From contig JAKACT010000004.1 in assembly GCA_021821195.1 (NCBI GenBank), positions 248,001 through 312,000 on the forward strand: 64,000 bases of DNA, in the 5' to 3' direction. The stretch is from Pseudomonadota bacterium (GTDB lineage Bacteria > Pseudomonadota > Gammaproteobacteria > Xanthomonadales > Xanthomonadaceae). The position numbers and the translations under genes were made by a program. Positions within the stretch are counted from its first letter, which is position 1. Every line of letters begins with the position of its first letter. Below are positions 17,208 to 24,914 of the stretch, one piece after another. The notes below the pieces were generated by a model. That model made no database searches, was not told where the DNA came from, and saw only the letters and a program-made list of their open reading frames with translations.

Positions 17208-18230
17208 TTACTTGACGTTCTGCGTCCAGTAGGTATCGATCTGCTGGACCAGCGAGTCGGGGAGCGGGACGTAGCCGAGCGAAGCGGCGGACGCATCGCC
17301 GTTGGCATAGACCCAGCGGAAGAAGTCCAGCGCGGCCTTGGTGCCCGGCTTGCTGTTCTTGTGCACCAGCATGAAGTTGGTGGCGGTGATCGGCCAGGCG
17401 TTCTCGCCCGGCGCGTTGGTGACGATCAGGAAGAAGTCCTTGGTCGACTTCCAGTCGGCGCTGGCGGCGGCCTCGGCGAAGCTGTCGTCGCTCGGGTTGA
17501 CGTAGTTGCCGGCGGCGTTCTTCAGGCGCGAATAGGCGACCTTGTTCTGGATCGCGTAGGCCAGCTCGACGTAGCCGATGCTGCCGCGGATCTGCTTGAC
17601 GTAGGCGGACACGCCTTCGTTACCCTTGCCGCCGATGCCGACCGGCCACTTCACCGCGGTGCCTTCGCCGACCTCGGTCTTCCACGACGGGCTGACCTTG
17701 GACAGGTAGTTGGTGAAGTTGAAGGTGGTGCCGGAGCCGTCGGAGCGGTGCACCACGGTGATCTTCTGCGCCGGCAGGGTCAGGCCGCGGTTGCTGGCGA
17801 CGATGCGCGGATCGTTCCACATCTTGATCTTGCCGAGGAAGATGTCGGCCAGCACGTCCGGGTCCAGCTTCATGGCGCCGGCGGCGATGCCGGGCAGGTT
17901 GAACGCCGGCACGATGCCGCCGATCACCGACGGGAACTGCGCCAGGCCCGAGCGTGCCAGCTCGGCCGGCGGCAGCGGCTTGTCGGAGGAGCCGAAATCA
18001 ACGGTGCCGGCCTTGATCTGGGCGATGCCGCCGCCGGAGCCGATCGACTGGTAGTTCACTTCCTTGCCGGTGGCGGCCTTGTAGTCGGACGACCACTTGG
18101 ACATCGCCGGGTAGACGAAGGAGGCGCCGGCGCCGGTGACGTCGGAAGCGAAGGCGCTGGCGGACATGACGGCGGTGAGACTGGTCGCCAGCGCGAGCGC
18201 GGCGATGCGGATCTTGAAGGACTTGGACAC
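17208..18230 (-). CDS. pstS: Phosphate-binding protein PstS, soluble periplasmic form
   Basis: A 340-residue periplasmic phosphate-binding protein with a Sec signal peptide (residues 1-28, ending ASAFA) and no lipobox cysteine. The binding-site segments TGAGASFVYPAMSKW, SIGSGGGIAQI and HRSDGSGTTFNFTNYLS match its lipoprotein paralogue. The start is GTG at 18230 with AGGAG seven bases upstream; no ATG is available in the right place. A Pho box lies 90 bases upstream and a strong terminator follows, so this is a high-output monocistronic gene of the Pho regulon. Confidence 0.93.
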   Translation of the reverse strand: MSKSFKIRIAALALATSLTAVMSASAFASDVTGAGASFVYPAMSKWSSDYKAATGKEVNYQSIGSGGGIAQIKAGTVDFGSSDKPLPPAELARSGLAQFPSVIGGIVPAFNLPGIAAGAMKLDPDVLADIFLGKIKMWNDPRIVASNRGLTLPAQKITVVHRSDGSGTTFNFTNYLSKVSPSWKTEVGEGTAVKWPVGIGGKGNEGVSAYVKQIRGSIGYVELAYAIQNKVAYSRLKNAAGNYVNPSDDSFAEAAASADWKSTKDFFLIVTNAPGENAWPITATNFMLVHKNSKPGTKAALDFFRWVYANGDASAASLGYVPLPDSLVQQIDTYWTQNVK

Positions 18231-18319
18231 GAAGAACTCCTGGTGAGCGGATGCGACGGGGCGATGCCCGGTTCGTGGCGCATTCCATCGCGCTTGCGTG
18301 ACGCCCGCGGGTCAGTCGT

Positions 18320-18337
18320 GTGACGGTGGCATGACGG
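18320..18337 (-). promoter_or_regulatory. Pho box before the soluble pstS
   Basis: The minus strand reads CCGTCAT-GCCA-CCGTCAC, two direct 7-base units 11 bases apart, matching CTGTCAT-N4-CTGTCAC at all but one position of each unit. It sits in the divergent gap between pstS and the OprP-type porin gene and is oriented towards pstS. A weaker third unit may follow at 18310-18315. Confidence 0.75.
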
Positions 18338-18502
18338 TTGCGCAGGGGCGGCGTGGCGCGCGACCGGTGGCCGCGTGAAGAAAAGCGCGCAAGGGAAATA
18401 AAACTGCAATCGATGGCGGGTCAAATGCGTGCTGCAGGTGACGCGAGGCGGAGACCCGCGCGCTGCCCACCAGACAGCTTTCCATCACAACGGAGTTCCC
18501 AC

Positions 18503-19816
18503 ATGCGTCCCACCCGTCTGGCCGTCGCGATCGCCCTGATCGCCGGCACCGTCAGTTTCAACGCCGCCGCGCAGAGTGCCCCCAGCGCCCAGGACATCGC
18601 CGAGCTGAAGGCGCAGATCGCCGCGCTGCAGGCCCAGATCCAGAGCCTGGAAGAGCGCAACGATGCGCAGTCGGAAGTCAACGTCGACACCGCCACCCAG
18701 CTCGACAACCTCACCAACAACAGCGTGAAGGTGGAGACCAAGGGCGGCCTGAAGGTGACCTCGGCCGACAAGAACTTCGAGGCCTCGCTGGGCGGCCGCA
18801 TCCATTTCGACGCCTACAGCTTCGACAAGGACGTGGCGGCGACCACCGACACCACCGAGTTCCGTCGTGCCCGCCTGACCCTGTCCGGCAAGGCCTACGG
18901 CTGGGAATACAAGATGGAGCAGGACTTCTCCGCCGGTACCAACCTGGACGGCATCCGCGACATGTACATCGCCCGCAACATGATGGGCGGCAAGCTCACC
19001 ATCGGCCACTTCAAGCCGTACCGCTCGATGGAAGAGCTGACCAGCTCCAACGAGATCCTGATGATGGAGCGCCCCAGCACCTCCGCCACCGGCCTCTACA
19101 ACGGCCGCCAGCGGCAGCAGGGCGTGGGCTACCTGCGCGCCGGCGACAGCTACACCTTCGGCGTCAGCGCGTTCAACATGCGCAGCGCGCCGACCGCCCG
19201 CACCGAGGGTCTGGGCTTCTCCGCGCGCGGCACCTGGGCGCCGATCGATACCGGTACCACCACCCTGCACCTGGGCGGTTCGTACAGCCACGAGAACCTG
19301 AACAAGGGCACCCCGAACCTGTCGGCCGTGTCCCATTACGCCGGCCGCCGCGGTCCCTCGCAGACCATGGCCACCACCACCGCCGGCACCGGCGGCAACG
19401 ATTCGCAGATCGACACCTTCGGTCTGGAAGCCGCGTTCCGCAACGGTCCGCTGTTCCTGCAGTCGGAGTACGCGCGCGCCAGCTACGGTCAGGCGAACGG
19501 CACTTCGCAGGACGTCGACGCGTACTACGTGCAGGGCAGCTTCATGCTCAACGGCGGCCTGAAGGCGTACAAGGGCGCCACCGGCGTGTTCGGCTCACCC
19601 AAGGTCGGCGAGTCCGGCCTGTGGGAACTCACCGCACGCTACGACGTGATGGAGAACAAGGACGTCAACGACATGAAGACCACTTCGGCGTTGATCGGCC
19701 TGAACTACTACATCAACCCGAACATGCGGGTGATGCTGAACTACACCAAGGGCAAGAATGACAAGACCGGCGACGAGCCGGGCCAGATCGCGCTGCGCAC
19801 GCAGTTCGCGTTCTGA
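18503..19816 (+). CDS. OprP/OprO-family phosphate-selective porin
   Basis: A 437-residue outer-membrane protein. It has a signal peptide (to about Ala23, NAAAQ) and a short coiled coil (residues 30-55, AELKAQIAALQAQIQSLEE), as in trimeric OprP-type porins. A beta-barrel with alternating strands ends in phenylalanine (RTQFAF). The first strand region GGRIHFDAYSF and the FRRARLTLSGKAYGWEYKME segment are typical of the family. It would carry phosphate or polyphosphate across the outer membrane to the two PstS proteins encoded divergently. ATG 18503 has CGGAG upstream; upstream in-frame codons are not used. A strong terminator follows. Confidence 0.9.
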   Translation: MRPTRLAVAIALIAGTVSFNAAAQSAPSAQDIAELKAQIAALQAQIQSLEERNDAQSEVNVDTATQLDNLTNNSVKVETKGGLKVTSADKNFEASLGGRIHFDAYSFDKDVAATTDTTEFRRARLTLSGKAYGWEYKMEQDFSAGTNLDGIRDMYIARNMMGGKLTIGHFKPYRSMEELTSSNEILMMERPSTSATGLYNGRQRQQGVGYLRAGDSYTFGVSAFNMRSAPTARTEGLGFSARGTWAPIDTGTTTLHLGGSYSHENLNKGTPNLSAVSHYAGRRGPSQTMATTTAGTGGNDSQIDTFGLEAAFRNGPLFLQSEYARASYGQANGTSQDVDAYYVQGSFMLNGGLKAYKGATGVFGSPKVGESGLWELTARYDVMENKDVNDMKTTSALIGLNYYINPNMRVMLNYTKGKNDKTGDEPGQIALRTQFAF

Positions 19817-19839
19817 TCATCGCTCCCGGCATGCCATAG

Positions 19840-19873
19840 ACGACGCCCCGCGTCTGCGGGGCGTCGTTTTTTG
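19840..19873 (+). terminator. Intrinsic terminator after the porin gene
   Basis: A 12-bp perfect stem (ACGACGCCCCGC / GCGGGGCGTCGT) with loop GTCT is followed by six T residues, 24 bases beyond the porin stop. Confidence 0.92.
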
Positions 19874-19938
19874 CGCAGCCTTCGGTGTGCGCCATCTTCC
19901 GCAGGGTTCAGGGTTAGCGACGTCGCGCCGGGTGTTCT

Positions 19939-20634
19939 TCAGGGCGCGGCGGGCTGCGCCGACGGACCCTTGTCCGGCCAGCGGCACAGGTCGTGGAGCA
20001 CGCAGCGCGCGCAGTCCGGCTTGCGTGCCTTGCAGGTGTAGCGCCCGTGCAGGATCAGCCAGTGGTGCGCATCGCGCGCGAATTCGGCCGGCACCAGCCG
20101 CACCAGCTTGTCCTCGACTGTGCGCACGTCCTTGCCCGGCGCCAGCCCGGTGCGGTTGGAGACGCGGAAGATGTGCGTGTCCACCGCGATGGTGGGCTCG
20201 CCGAACGCGGTGTTGAGCACCACGTTGGCGGTCTTGCGGCCCACGCCGGGCAGCGCTTCCAGCGCCTCGCGCGTGCGCGGCACCTCGCCGCCGTGGCGTT
20301 CCAGCAGCAGCCGGCACAGCGCGATCACGTTGGCCGCCTTCGCATTGAACAGGCCGATGGTGTTGATGTAGCCCTTCAGGCCGTCTTCGCCCAGCGCCAG
20401 GATCGCTGCTGGCGTGTTGGCGGCGGGATACAGCCGGCGCGTGGCCTTGTTGACCCCGACGTCGGTGGCTTGCGCCGACAGCACCACCGCCACCAGCAGC
20501 TCGAACGGGGTGGTGTATTCCAGCTCGGTGGTGGGGTGCGGGTCGCCCGCGCGCAGGCGGGTGAACATCTCGGTGATTTCAGCGGACGTGAGCTTGCTGC
20601 CGCGCGCGGCGCGCGGTCTCGGTGCCGAGCTCAT
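19939..20634 (-). CDS. nth: Endonuclease III
   Basis: A DNA glycosylase/AP lyase that removes oxidised pyrimidines in base excision repair. The 231-residue protein has the helix-hairpin-helix LPGVGRKTANVV with the catalytic lysine, and the catalytic aspartate in AVDTHIFRVSNR. A C-terminal 4Fe-4S cluster motif C-x6-C-x2-C-x5-C spans Cys201, 208, 211 and 217. A tail of about 14 residues follows the cluster. Its ATG overlaps the stop of the small cysteine-rich gene upstream (ATGA). Confidence 0.95.
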   Translation of the reverse strand: MSSAPRPRAARGSKLTSAEITEMFTRLRAGDPHPTTELEYTTPFELLVAVVLSAQATDVGVNKATRRLYPAANTPAAILALGEDGLKGYINTIGLFNAKAANVIALCRLLLERHGGEVPRTREALEALPGVGRKTANVVLNTAFGEPTIAVDTHIFRVSNRTGLAPGKDVRTVEDKLVRLVPAEFARDAHHWLILHGRYTCKARKPDCARCVLHDLCRWPDKGPSAQPAAP

Positions 20635-21002
20635 GCGTGGCGCGCCTTGGCTTTCGCCAGCGCCCGCGCCAGTGCATCGGCGGCAGCCGTGGGCAGTGCG
20701 GGCGTGGCCTGCCGGGCCGTTGGCGCAACGGCGGTGGGACGCGCGGCGTCGCGTTCAGCCTTGATCCGCGCCAGCCGTTCGGCGCGGGCGTGGTGCCGCT
20801 GCCGCGCGGCCAGCGCGAAGCGTCGCGCGTCGCGCGCGGCGATCAATCGCGCGCCGCAGGCGGGGGCGCAGGACGGACAGGGCGCGGCGTCGAGCAGGCC
20901 CAGCGCCAGCGCGGCGTCGAGGTCGTCTTCGCACAGCGCCGCGAGCAGGGCGTGGGTCGGGTGCGTCGCGGCGCAGCTGCAATTCGGGCAGGCAGGGGGC
21001 AT
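20631..21002 (-). CDS. Small cysteine-rich protein coupled to nth, function unknown
   Basis: A 123-residue protein with an N-terminal cluster of cysteines (PACPNCSC near residue 5 and PCPSCAPACG near residue 42), followed by an Ala/Arg-rich, probably helical C-terminal half. The paired CxxC motifs could hold zinc or an iron-sulfur cluster. No family is recognised. It ends in an ATGA overlap with nth, and the crotonase gene lies 41 bases upstream on the same strand, so it is probably cotranscribed with a DNA repair gene. The coding call rests on this coupling and on the cysteine pattern. Confidence 0.65.
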   Translation of the reverse strand: MPPACPNCSCAATHPTHALLAALCEDDLDAALALGLLDAAPCPSCAPACGARLIAARDARRFALAARQRHHARAERLARIKAERDAARPTAVAPTARQATPALPTAAADALARALAKAKARHA

Positions 21003-21043
21003 GGCTTGCTCGCCACTCCCGCGGGCGCGGGAGCGAGGCGGAT

Positions 21044-21826
21044 TCACTTCCCGGTGAATGCCGGCTTGCGCTTTTCGAGGAACGCGGAGGTGCCTTCGCG
21101 CATGTCCTCGGTGGCGAACATCAGTCCGAATTGCGCGGACTCGTACTCCAGCCCTTCCTCGATGCCGCATTCGCCGCCGATGTTCACGCAGTCCAGCATC
21201 CCGCGCAGCGCCAGCGGCGCGGCGTTGGCCAGCTGCGCGGCCAGCTTCATGGTTTCCGCTTCCAGCTCGGCGGCCGCCACCACCCGGTTGACGATGCCCA
21301 GCTGCAGCGCGCGCTCGGCGGTCACCGGGGCGCCGGTCAGGCACAGTTCCAGCGTCGCCGCGCGACCGCACAGGCGCAGCAGGCGCTGGCTGCCGCCGAA
21401 GCCGGGTATCAGCCCGAGGTTGATTTCCGGCTGGCCCACCTTGGCGGTATCCGCGGCCACGCGCAGGTGGCAGCACATCGCCAGCTCCAGCCCACCGCCC
21501 AAGGCGAAGCCGTTGATCATCGCGATCACCGGTTTGTTCAGCTTTTCCACCCGCCGCATCATCCGCGTGCCACGCAGCGAGAAATCGCGCCCTTGCACGG
21601 GGCTGAGCGCATTCATCTCGGCGATGTCCGCGCCGGCCACGAACGCCTTGGGGCCGGCGCCGGTCAGCACCACCACGCGCACGGCGTCGTCGGTGGCAGC
21701 GTCGGCGAAGGCCGCATCGAGTGCGTCGATTGTGGCGGCGTTCAGCGCGTTCAGCTTGTCCGGGCGGTTGATGCGGAGGGTGCGCACGCCATCGGTGGTG
21801 TCGATCAGCAGCAGGTGGTCGCTCAT
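21044..21826 (-). CDS. Enoyl-CoA hydratase (crotonase family)
   Basis: A 260-residue crotonase that adds water to trans-2-enoyl-CoA in fatty acid beta-oxidation or a related pathway. Both catalytic glutamates are present: GFALGGGLELAMCCH (Glu144 equivalent) and GQPEINLGLIPGFGGSQRL (Glu164 equivalent). The oxyanion-hole segment is KAFVAGADIAEMN. Start is ATG 21826. Length and motifs fit a true short-chain enoyl-CoA hydratase; no other beta-oxidation gene is adjacent. Confidence 0.92.
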   Translation of the reverse strand: MSDHLLLIDTTDGVRTLRINRPDKLNALNAATIDALDAAFADAATDDAVRVVVLTGAGPKAFVAGADIAEMNALSPVQGRDFSLRGTRMMRRVEKLNKPVIAMINGFALGGGLELAMCCHLRVAADTAKVGQPEINLGLIPGFGGSQRLLRLCGRAATLELCLTGAPVTAERALQLGIVNRVVAAAELEAETMKLAAQLANAAPLALRGMLDCVNIGGECGIEEGLEYESAQFGLMFATEDMREGTSAFLEKRKPAFTGK

Positions 21827-22034
21827 GCAGGTGGTCCAGTCGGATTTCGTGTGCCGGGAGGGAACTTCGAGGGCCGGGCCGGGTCGCAGAGCGGTGCCGG
21901 TAGCCGTCAAGTGCCGGGGCCAGTATCCTAACGTGTCGCGCACGGGCATTCCGCCCGGTCGCGGCGAAACCTCCGGCCTGCGCCGGATTCCTGCGGGCCG
22001 CGTTGGCGGCCTCATTCGACTTACGAGGTTGTGG

Positions 22035-22763
22035 ATGAAGTTGCGTGCGATTGCTGCCAGTGCGGCGGCCCTGACCCTGACCGCCGGCATCGCCTCGGCG
22101 CAGACCAAGCCGGCAGCGGCCCCCGCAAAGCCCGCCACCGCCGCGCCCGCCGTGCCGCCGGCGGTCGACAAAACCCACGCCAGCTATGCCTTCGGTTGGC
22201 AGCTCGGCCAGGAGTTGGCCAACACCGGCGAGCCGATCGACATCGCCACCGTGGTGCGCGGCGTGCAGGATGCCTTCGCCAAGAAGCAGCCGGCCTACAC
22301 CGAGCAGCAGCTGGGCACCGCCTACTCCGCCTTCCAGCAGCGCATGGAGATCAAGGCGCAGGAAGCGTTCCGCAAGGCGCTGGCCGACAACCAGGCGCAG
22401 TCCGCCGCGTTCGTCACCAAGTTCAAGGCCGAGCAGGGCGTGATCACCCTGCCCAGCGGCATCATGTACCGCGTGGCCAAGGCAGGCACCGGCGCCAAGC
22501 CGACCGCCACCAGCGAAGTGCAGATTGCCTTCCGCAGCTTCCTGGCGGCCGTGGGCGTTCCGCTGAGCGGCGTGCAGACCCCGCCGGCGTTCAAGGTGGC
22601 CGACGCGCCGATCCCGGCGCTGAAGGAAACCCTGCCGCTGATGCAGCAGGGCGCGGTCTGGGAAGTGGTCATCCCGCCGGGCAAGGGCCTGGGCGGCAAC
22701 CAGAACCAGCAGTTCGCGCAGCAGGCCGTGGCCATGCAGATCGAGCTGGGCGCGGTCAAGTAA
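22035..22763 (+). CDS. FKBP-type isomerase-like periplasmic protein with a degenerate FKBP domain
   Basis: A 242-residue protein with a signal peptide (residues 1-22, IASAQ) and a Pro/Ala-rich linker. A helical Mip/FkpA-type N-terminal dimerisation domain (YAFGWQLGQELANTG) follows, with a long helix AFQQRMEIKAQEAFRKALAD. The C-terminal part aligns with FKBPs (LPSGIMYRVAKAGTGAKPTA; LPLMQQGAVWEVVIPP). Residues that line the active site are altered: VHYxG becomes IAFRS, FDSS becomes LSGV, and the VIPGW tryptophan is missing. It may act as a chaperone rather than a fast prolyl isomerase. Confidence 0.82.
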   Translation: MKLRAIAASAAALTLTAGIASAQTKPAAAPAKPATAAPAVPPAVDKTHASYAFGWQLGQELANTGEPIDIATVVRGVQDAFAKKQPAYTEQQLGTAYSAFQQRMEIKAQEAFRKALADNQAQSAAFVTKFKAEQGVITLPSGIMYRVAKAGTGAKPTATSEVQIAFRSFLAAVGVPLSGVQTPPAFKVADAPIPALKETLPLMQQGAVWEVVIPPGKGLGGNQNQQFAQQAVAMQIELGAVK

Positions 22764-22857
22764 TCCGGTTGGCCGCGCGCTGGCGCGGCACCGCGGCAAG
22801 TCCCGATGCGCCGGCCATGTGCCGGCGCATCGCGTTTGCAGCGCTACCATGCGCGAC

Positions 22858-23046
22858 ATGAGTAATCTGTTCCGCGCCGTGCTCAGTCCCTGCACCGGCG
22901 TCTGCACGCTGGATGACGGCGGACTGTGCCGCGGTTGCCGCCGCACCGGCGACGAAATCGCAGCGTGGACCACGCTGGACGATGCCGCCCGCCTGCACCT
23001 GATGGACGTGGTCCTGCCGGCGCGCCCAGCGGCGGAAGACGCCTGA
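22858..23046 (+). CDS. DUF1289 small zinc-ribbon-like protein
   Basis: A 62-residue protein with the DUF1289 pattern SPCTGVCTLDDGGLCRGCRRTGDEIAAW. Four cysteines are spaced to bind a metal, and the family-typical RTxDEIxxW follows. Function of the family is unknown. An ATG three codons upstream (22849) is also possible. The stop overlaps the NUDIX gene start (TGATG), so it heads a chain of four coupled genes. Confidence 0.85.
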   Translation: MSNLFRAVLSPCTGVCTLDDGGLCRGCRRTGDEIAAWTTLDDAARLHLMDVVLPARPAAEDA

Positions 23047-23672
23047 TGGACGCCGTTGCGCTTGCCGAATGGCTGTGCGGCGCCCTGCATCCGCTGGATG
23101 CGCCCCCCGCTGCGGCGCCGTGGAACCTCGCCGACCTGGCCGGGCTGGCCCCGCCGGTCGCGCCGCGCCCGGCGGCGGTGCTGGTCGGGGTGATTCCGCG
23201 CGCCGCTGGCGCCGGCGTGCTGCTGACCCGCCGCACCGACGGCCTGCGCCACCATGGTGGCCAGGTCAGCTTTCCCGGCGGGCGCATCGAGCCCGACGAT
23301 CCCAGCCCGGCCGCTGCGGCGCTGCGCGAGGCGCGCGAGGAGGTGGGCCTGCAAGCCGCGCAAGCCCGACTGCTGGGCTATCTCGATCCGCTGCTGACCA
23401 TCACCGGCTTTCGCGTGCTGCCAACGGTGGTGGTGGTAGATCCGGGTTTCCAGCCGGTGCCGGAGCCGGGCGAGGTGGCCGAAGTGTTCGAAGTGCCGCT
23501 GGAAATGCTCCTGGACCCGGCGCAGCTGGACACCATCGAGCTGGAGTTCGGCGGGCGCGCCCGCCACGTGTTCCAATACCGCTACCAGCCGCAGCGGATC
23601 TGGGGCGCGACCGCCTCGATCCTGTACAACCTGCGCGAGCGGCTGGCTGGCTCGAACCAATGGAGGGTGTGA
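23046..23672 (+). CDS. NUDIX hydrolase, CoA pyrophosphatase type
   Basis: A 208-residue NUDIX enzyme. The CoA-pyrophosphatase (UPF0035) motif LLTRRTDGLRHHGGQVSFPG runs directly into the Nudix box, with REAREEVGL carrying the metal-binding glutamates. Such enzymes (E. coli NudL/YeaB, yeast Pcd1) split CoA or oxidised CoA into 4'-phosphopantetheine and ADP. Start and stop overlap both neighbours (TGATG on each side). Confidence 0.9.
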   Translation: MDAVALAEWLCGALHPLDAPPAAAPWNLADLAGLAPPVAPRPAAVLVGVIPRAAGAGVLLTRRTDGLRHHGGQVSFPGGRIEPDDPSPAAAALREAREEVGLQAAQARLLGYLDPLLTITGFRVLPTVVVVDPGFQPVPEPGEVAEVFEVPLEMLLDPAQLDTIELEFGGRARHVFQYRYQPQRIWGATASILYNLRERLAGSNQWRV

Positions 23673-24517
23673 TGGCCGGATGGACTACCCTGGTGCAGGC
23701 GGACATCCTGTCGGTGGCGCTGGGGCGCCCCGACCTGGTGATCGTCGACTGCCGCTTCTCGTTGCTCGACTCGAACCTGGGCGAACAGTCCTGGCGCCGC
23801 TCGCATATCCCCGGCGCGGCCTACGCGCACCTCGAGCGCGATCTATCCGACATGTCCCGCAAGGGCGAGGGTCGGCATCCGTGGCCGGATGCGGAAACCT
23901 TCTGCGCCAAGCTGACCCGCTGGGGCATCGCGCCGACCACGCAGGTGGTGGCCTATGACGACGCCGAAGGCGCCTACGCCGCGCGGCTGTGGTTCCTGCT
24001 GCGCACGCTCGGCCACGAGAAAGTGGCGGTGCTGGACGGCGGCTGGACGCGCTGGACCTCGCTCGGCCTGCCGGCCTCGTCGCTGCCGCGCGAACCCGCC
24101 AGCCAGCGCTACGTCGCCAGCTTCGATGCCTCGCGCCTGCTCGATGCCGAGGCCGTCGAAGCCCATCTCGCCGCAGGCGGGATGCTGGTCGATGCGCGGG
24201 CGGCGGCGCGTTTCCGCGGCGAGGAAGAGCCGCTGGACAAGGTGGCAGGTCACGTCCCCGGCGCGGTCAACCGGCCATACGCGGAGAACATGGCAGAGGG
24301 CCGCTTCAAGTCGCCGATGCAGCTGGCCGACGAGTACCGCGCGCTGCTGGCCGGGCGCGACCCGTCCGAGGTCGTGGTGATGTGCGGCTCCGGCGTCACC
24401 GCCTGCCACAACCTGCTGGCGATGGAACGTGCCGGGCTGCGTGGCGCCAAGCTGTTCACCGGTTCGTGGAGCGGCTGGCTGGCCGACCAGCGCCGGCCGG
24501 TGGCGACCGGGGCATGA
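23672..24517 (+). CDS. sseA: 3-mercaptopyruvate sulfurtransferase (SseA type)
   Basis: A 281-residue tandem-rhodanese enzyme. The N-terminal inactive domain contains DCRFSLLDSNLG and RSHIPGAAYAHLERDLS. The C-terminal domain carries the active-site loop CGSGVTA after VVM, the loop typical of mercaptopyruvate sulfurtransferases rather than of thiosulfate-specific rhodaneses. It moves sulfane sulfur from 3-mercaptopyruvate to thiol acceptors or cyanide. GGAGG precedes the ATG at 23672, which overlaps the NUDIX stop; its own stop overlaps the next gene (ATGA). Confidence 0.9.
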   Translation: MAGWTTLVQADILSVALGRPDLVIVDCRFSLLDSNLGEQSWRRSHIPGAAYAHLERDLSDMSRKGEGRHPWPDAETFCAKLTRWGIAPTTQVVAYDDAEGAYAARLWFLLRTLGHEKVAVLDGGWTRWTSLGLPASSLPREPASQRYVASFDASRLLDAEAVEAHLAAGGMLVDARAAARFRGEEEPLDKVAGHVPGAVNRPYAENMAEGRFKSPMQLADEYRALLAGRDPSEVVVMCGSGVTACHNLLAMERAGLRGAKLFTGSWSGWLADQRRPVATGA

Positions 24518-24876
24518 GCGTGCAAGGACGCAACGTGGAAATCTGGCATCGCCCCAGCTGCAGCAAATCCCGCGGCGCGCTGGAGATCCTGCGCGAGGCC
24601 GGCGTCGAACCGGTGGTCGTGGACTACGTGGCCAACCCGCCCACCAAGGCGCGGCTGCGACAGGCGATTGCCGATGCCGGGCTCAGCGTGCGGCAGGCGA
24701 TCCGCAGCAAGGAATCCGAGTACGCCGCGCGCGGCCTGGCCGATCTGGCGCTGCCGGACGACGTGCTGCTGGAAGCGATGGTGGCCGCCCCGGTCCTCAT
24801 CGATCGCCCGTTCGTGTTCACGCCGAAGGGCGTGCGCCTGTGCCGGCCGCCGGAAACGGTGCTGGAGCTGCTGTAG
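24514..24876 (+). CDS. ArsC-family thioredoxin-fold protein
   Basis: A 120-residue protein of the glutaredoxin-linked ArsC/Spx family. The N-terminal active-site loop is WHRPSCSKSRGALEIL, with a single cysteine near residue 16. The later arginine motif LIDRPFVFTPKGVRLCRP is also present, as in arsenate reductases (E. coli ArsC, YfgD). It probably reduces arsenate or acts as a general thiol oxidoreductase; no arsenic-resistance genes are near. It ends the DUF1289-NUDIX-sseA chain. Confidence 0.85.
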   Translation: MSVQGRNVEIWHRPSCSKSRGALEILREAGVEPVVVDYVANPPTKARLRQAIADAGLSVRQAIRSKESEYAARGLADLALPDDVLLEAMVAAPVLIDRPFVFTPKGVRLCRPPETVLELL

Positions 24877-24914
24877 CGAATCACGGCCGCGACCTTGCGG
24901 CCGCACACCGGCGA

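Noticed and set aside
15696-18323. A long open frame antisense to pstC and both pstS genes
   Set aside because: Spans three real genes and their gaps, including a Pho box and a terminator. Low-complexity product.
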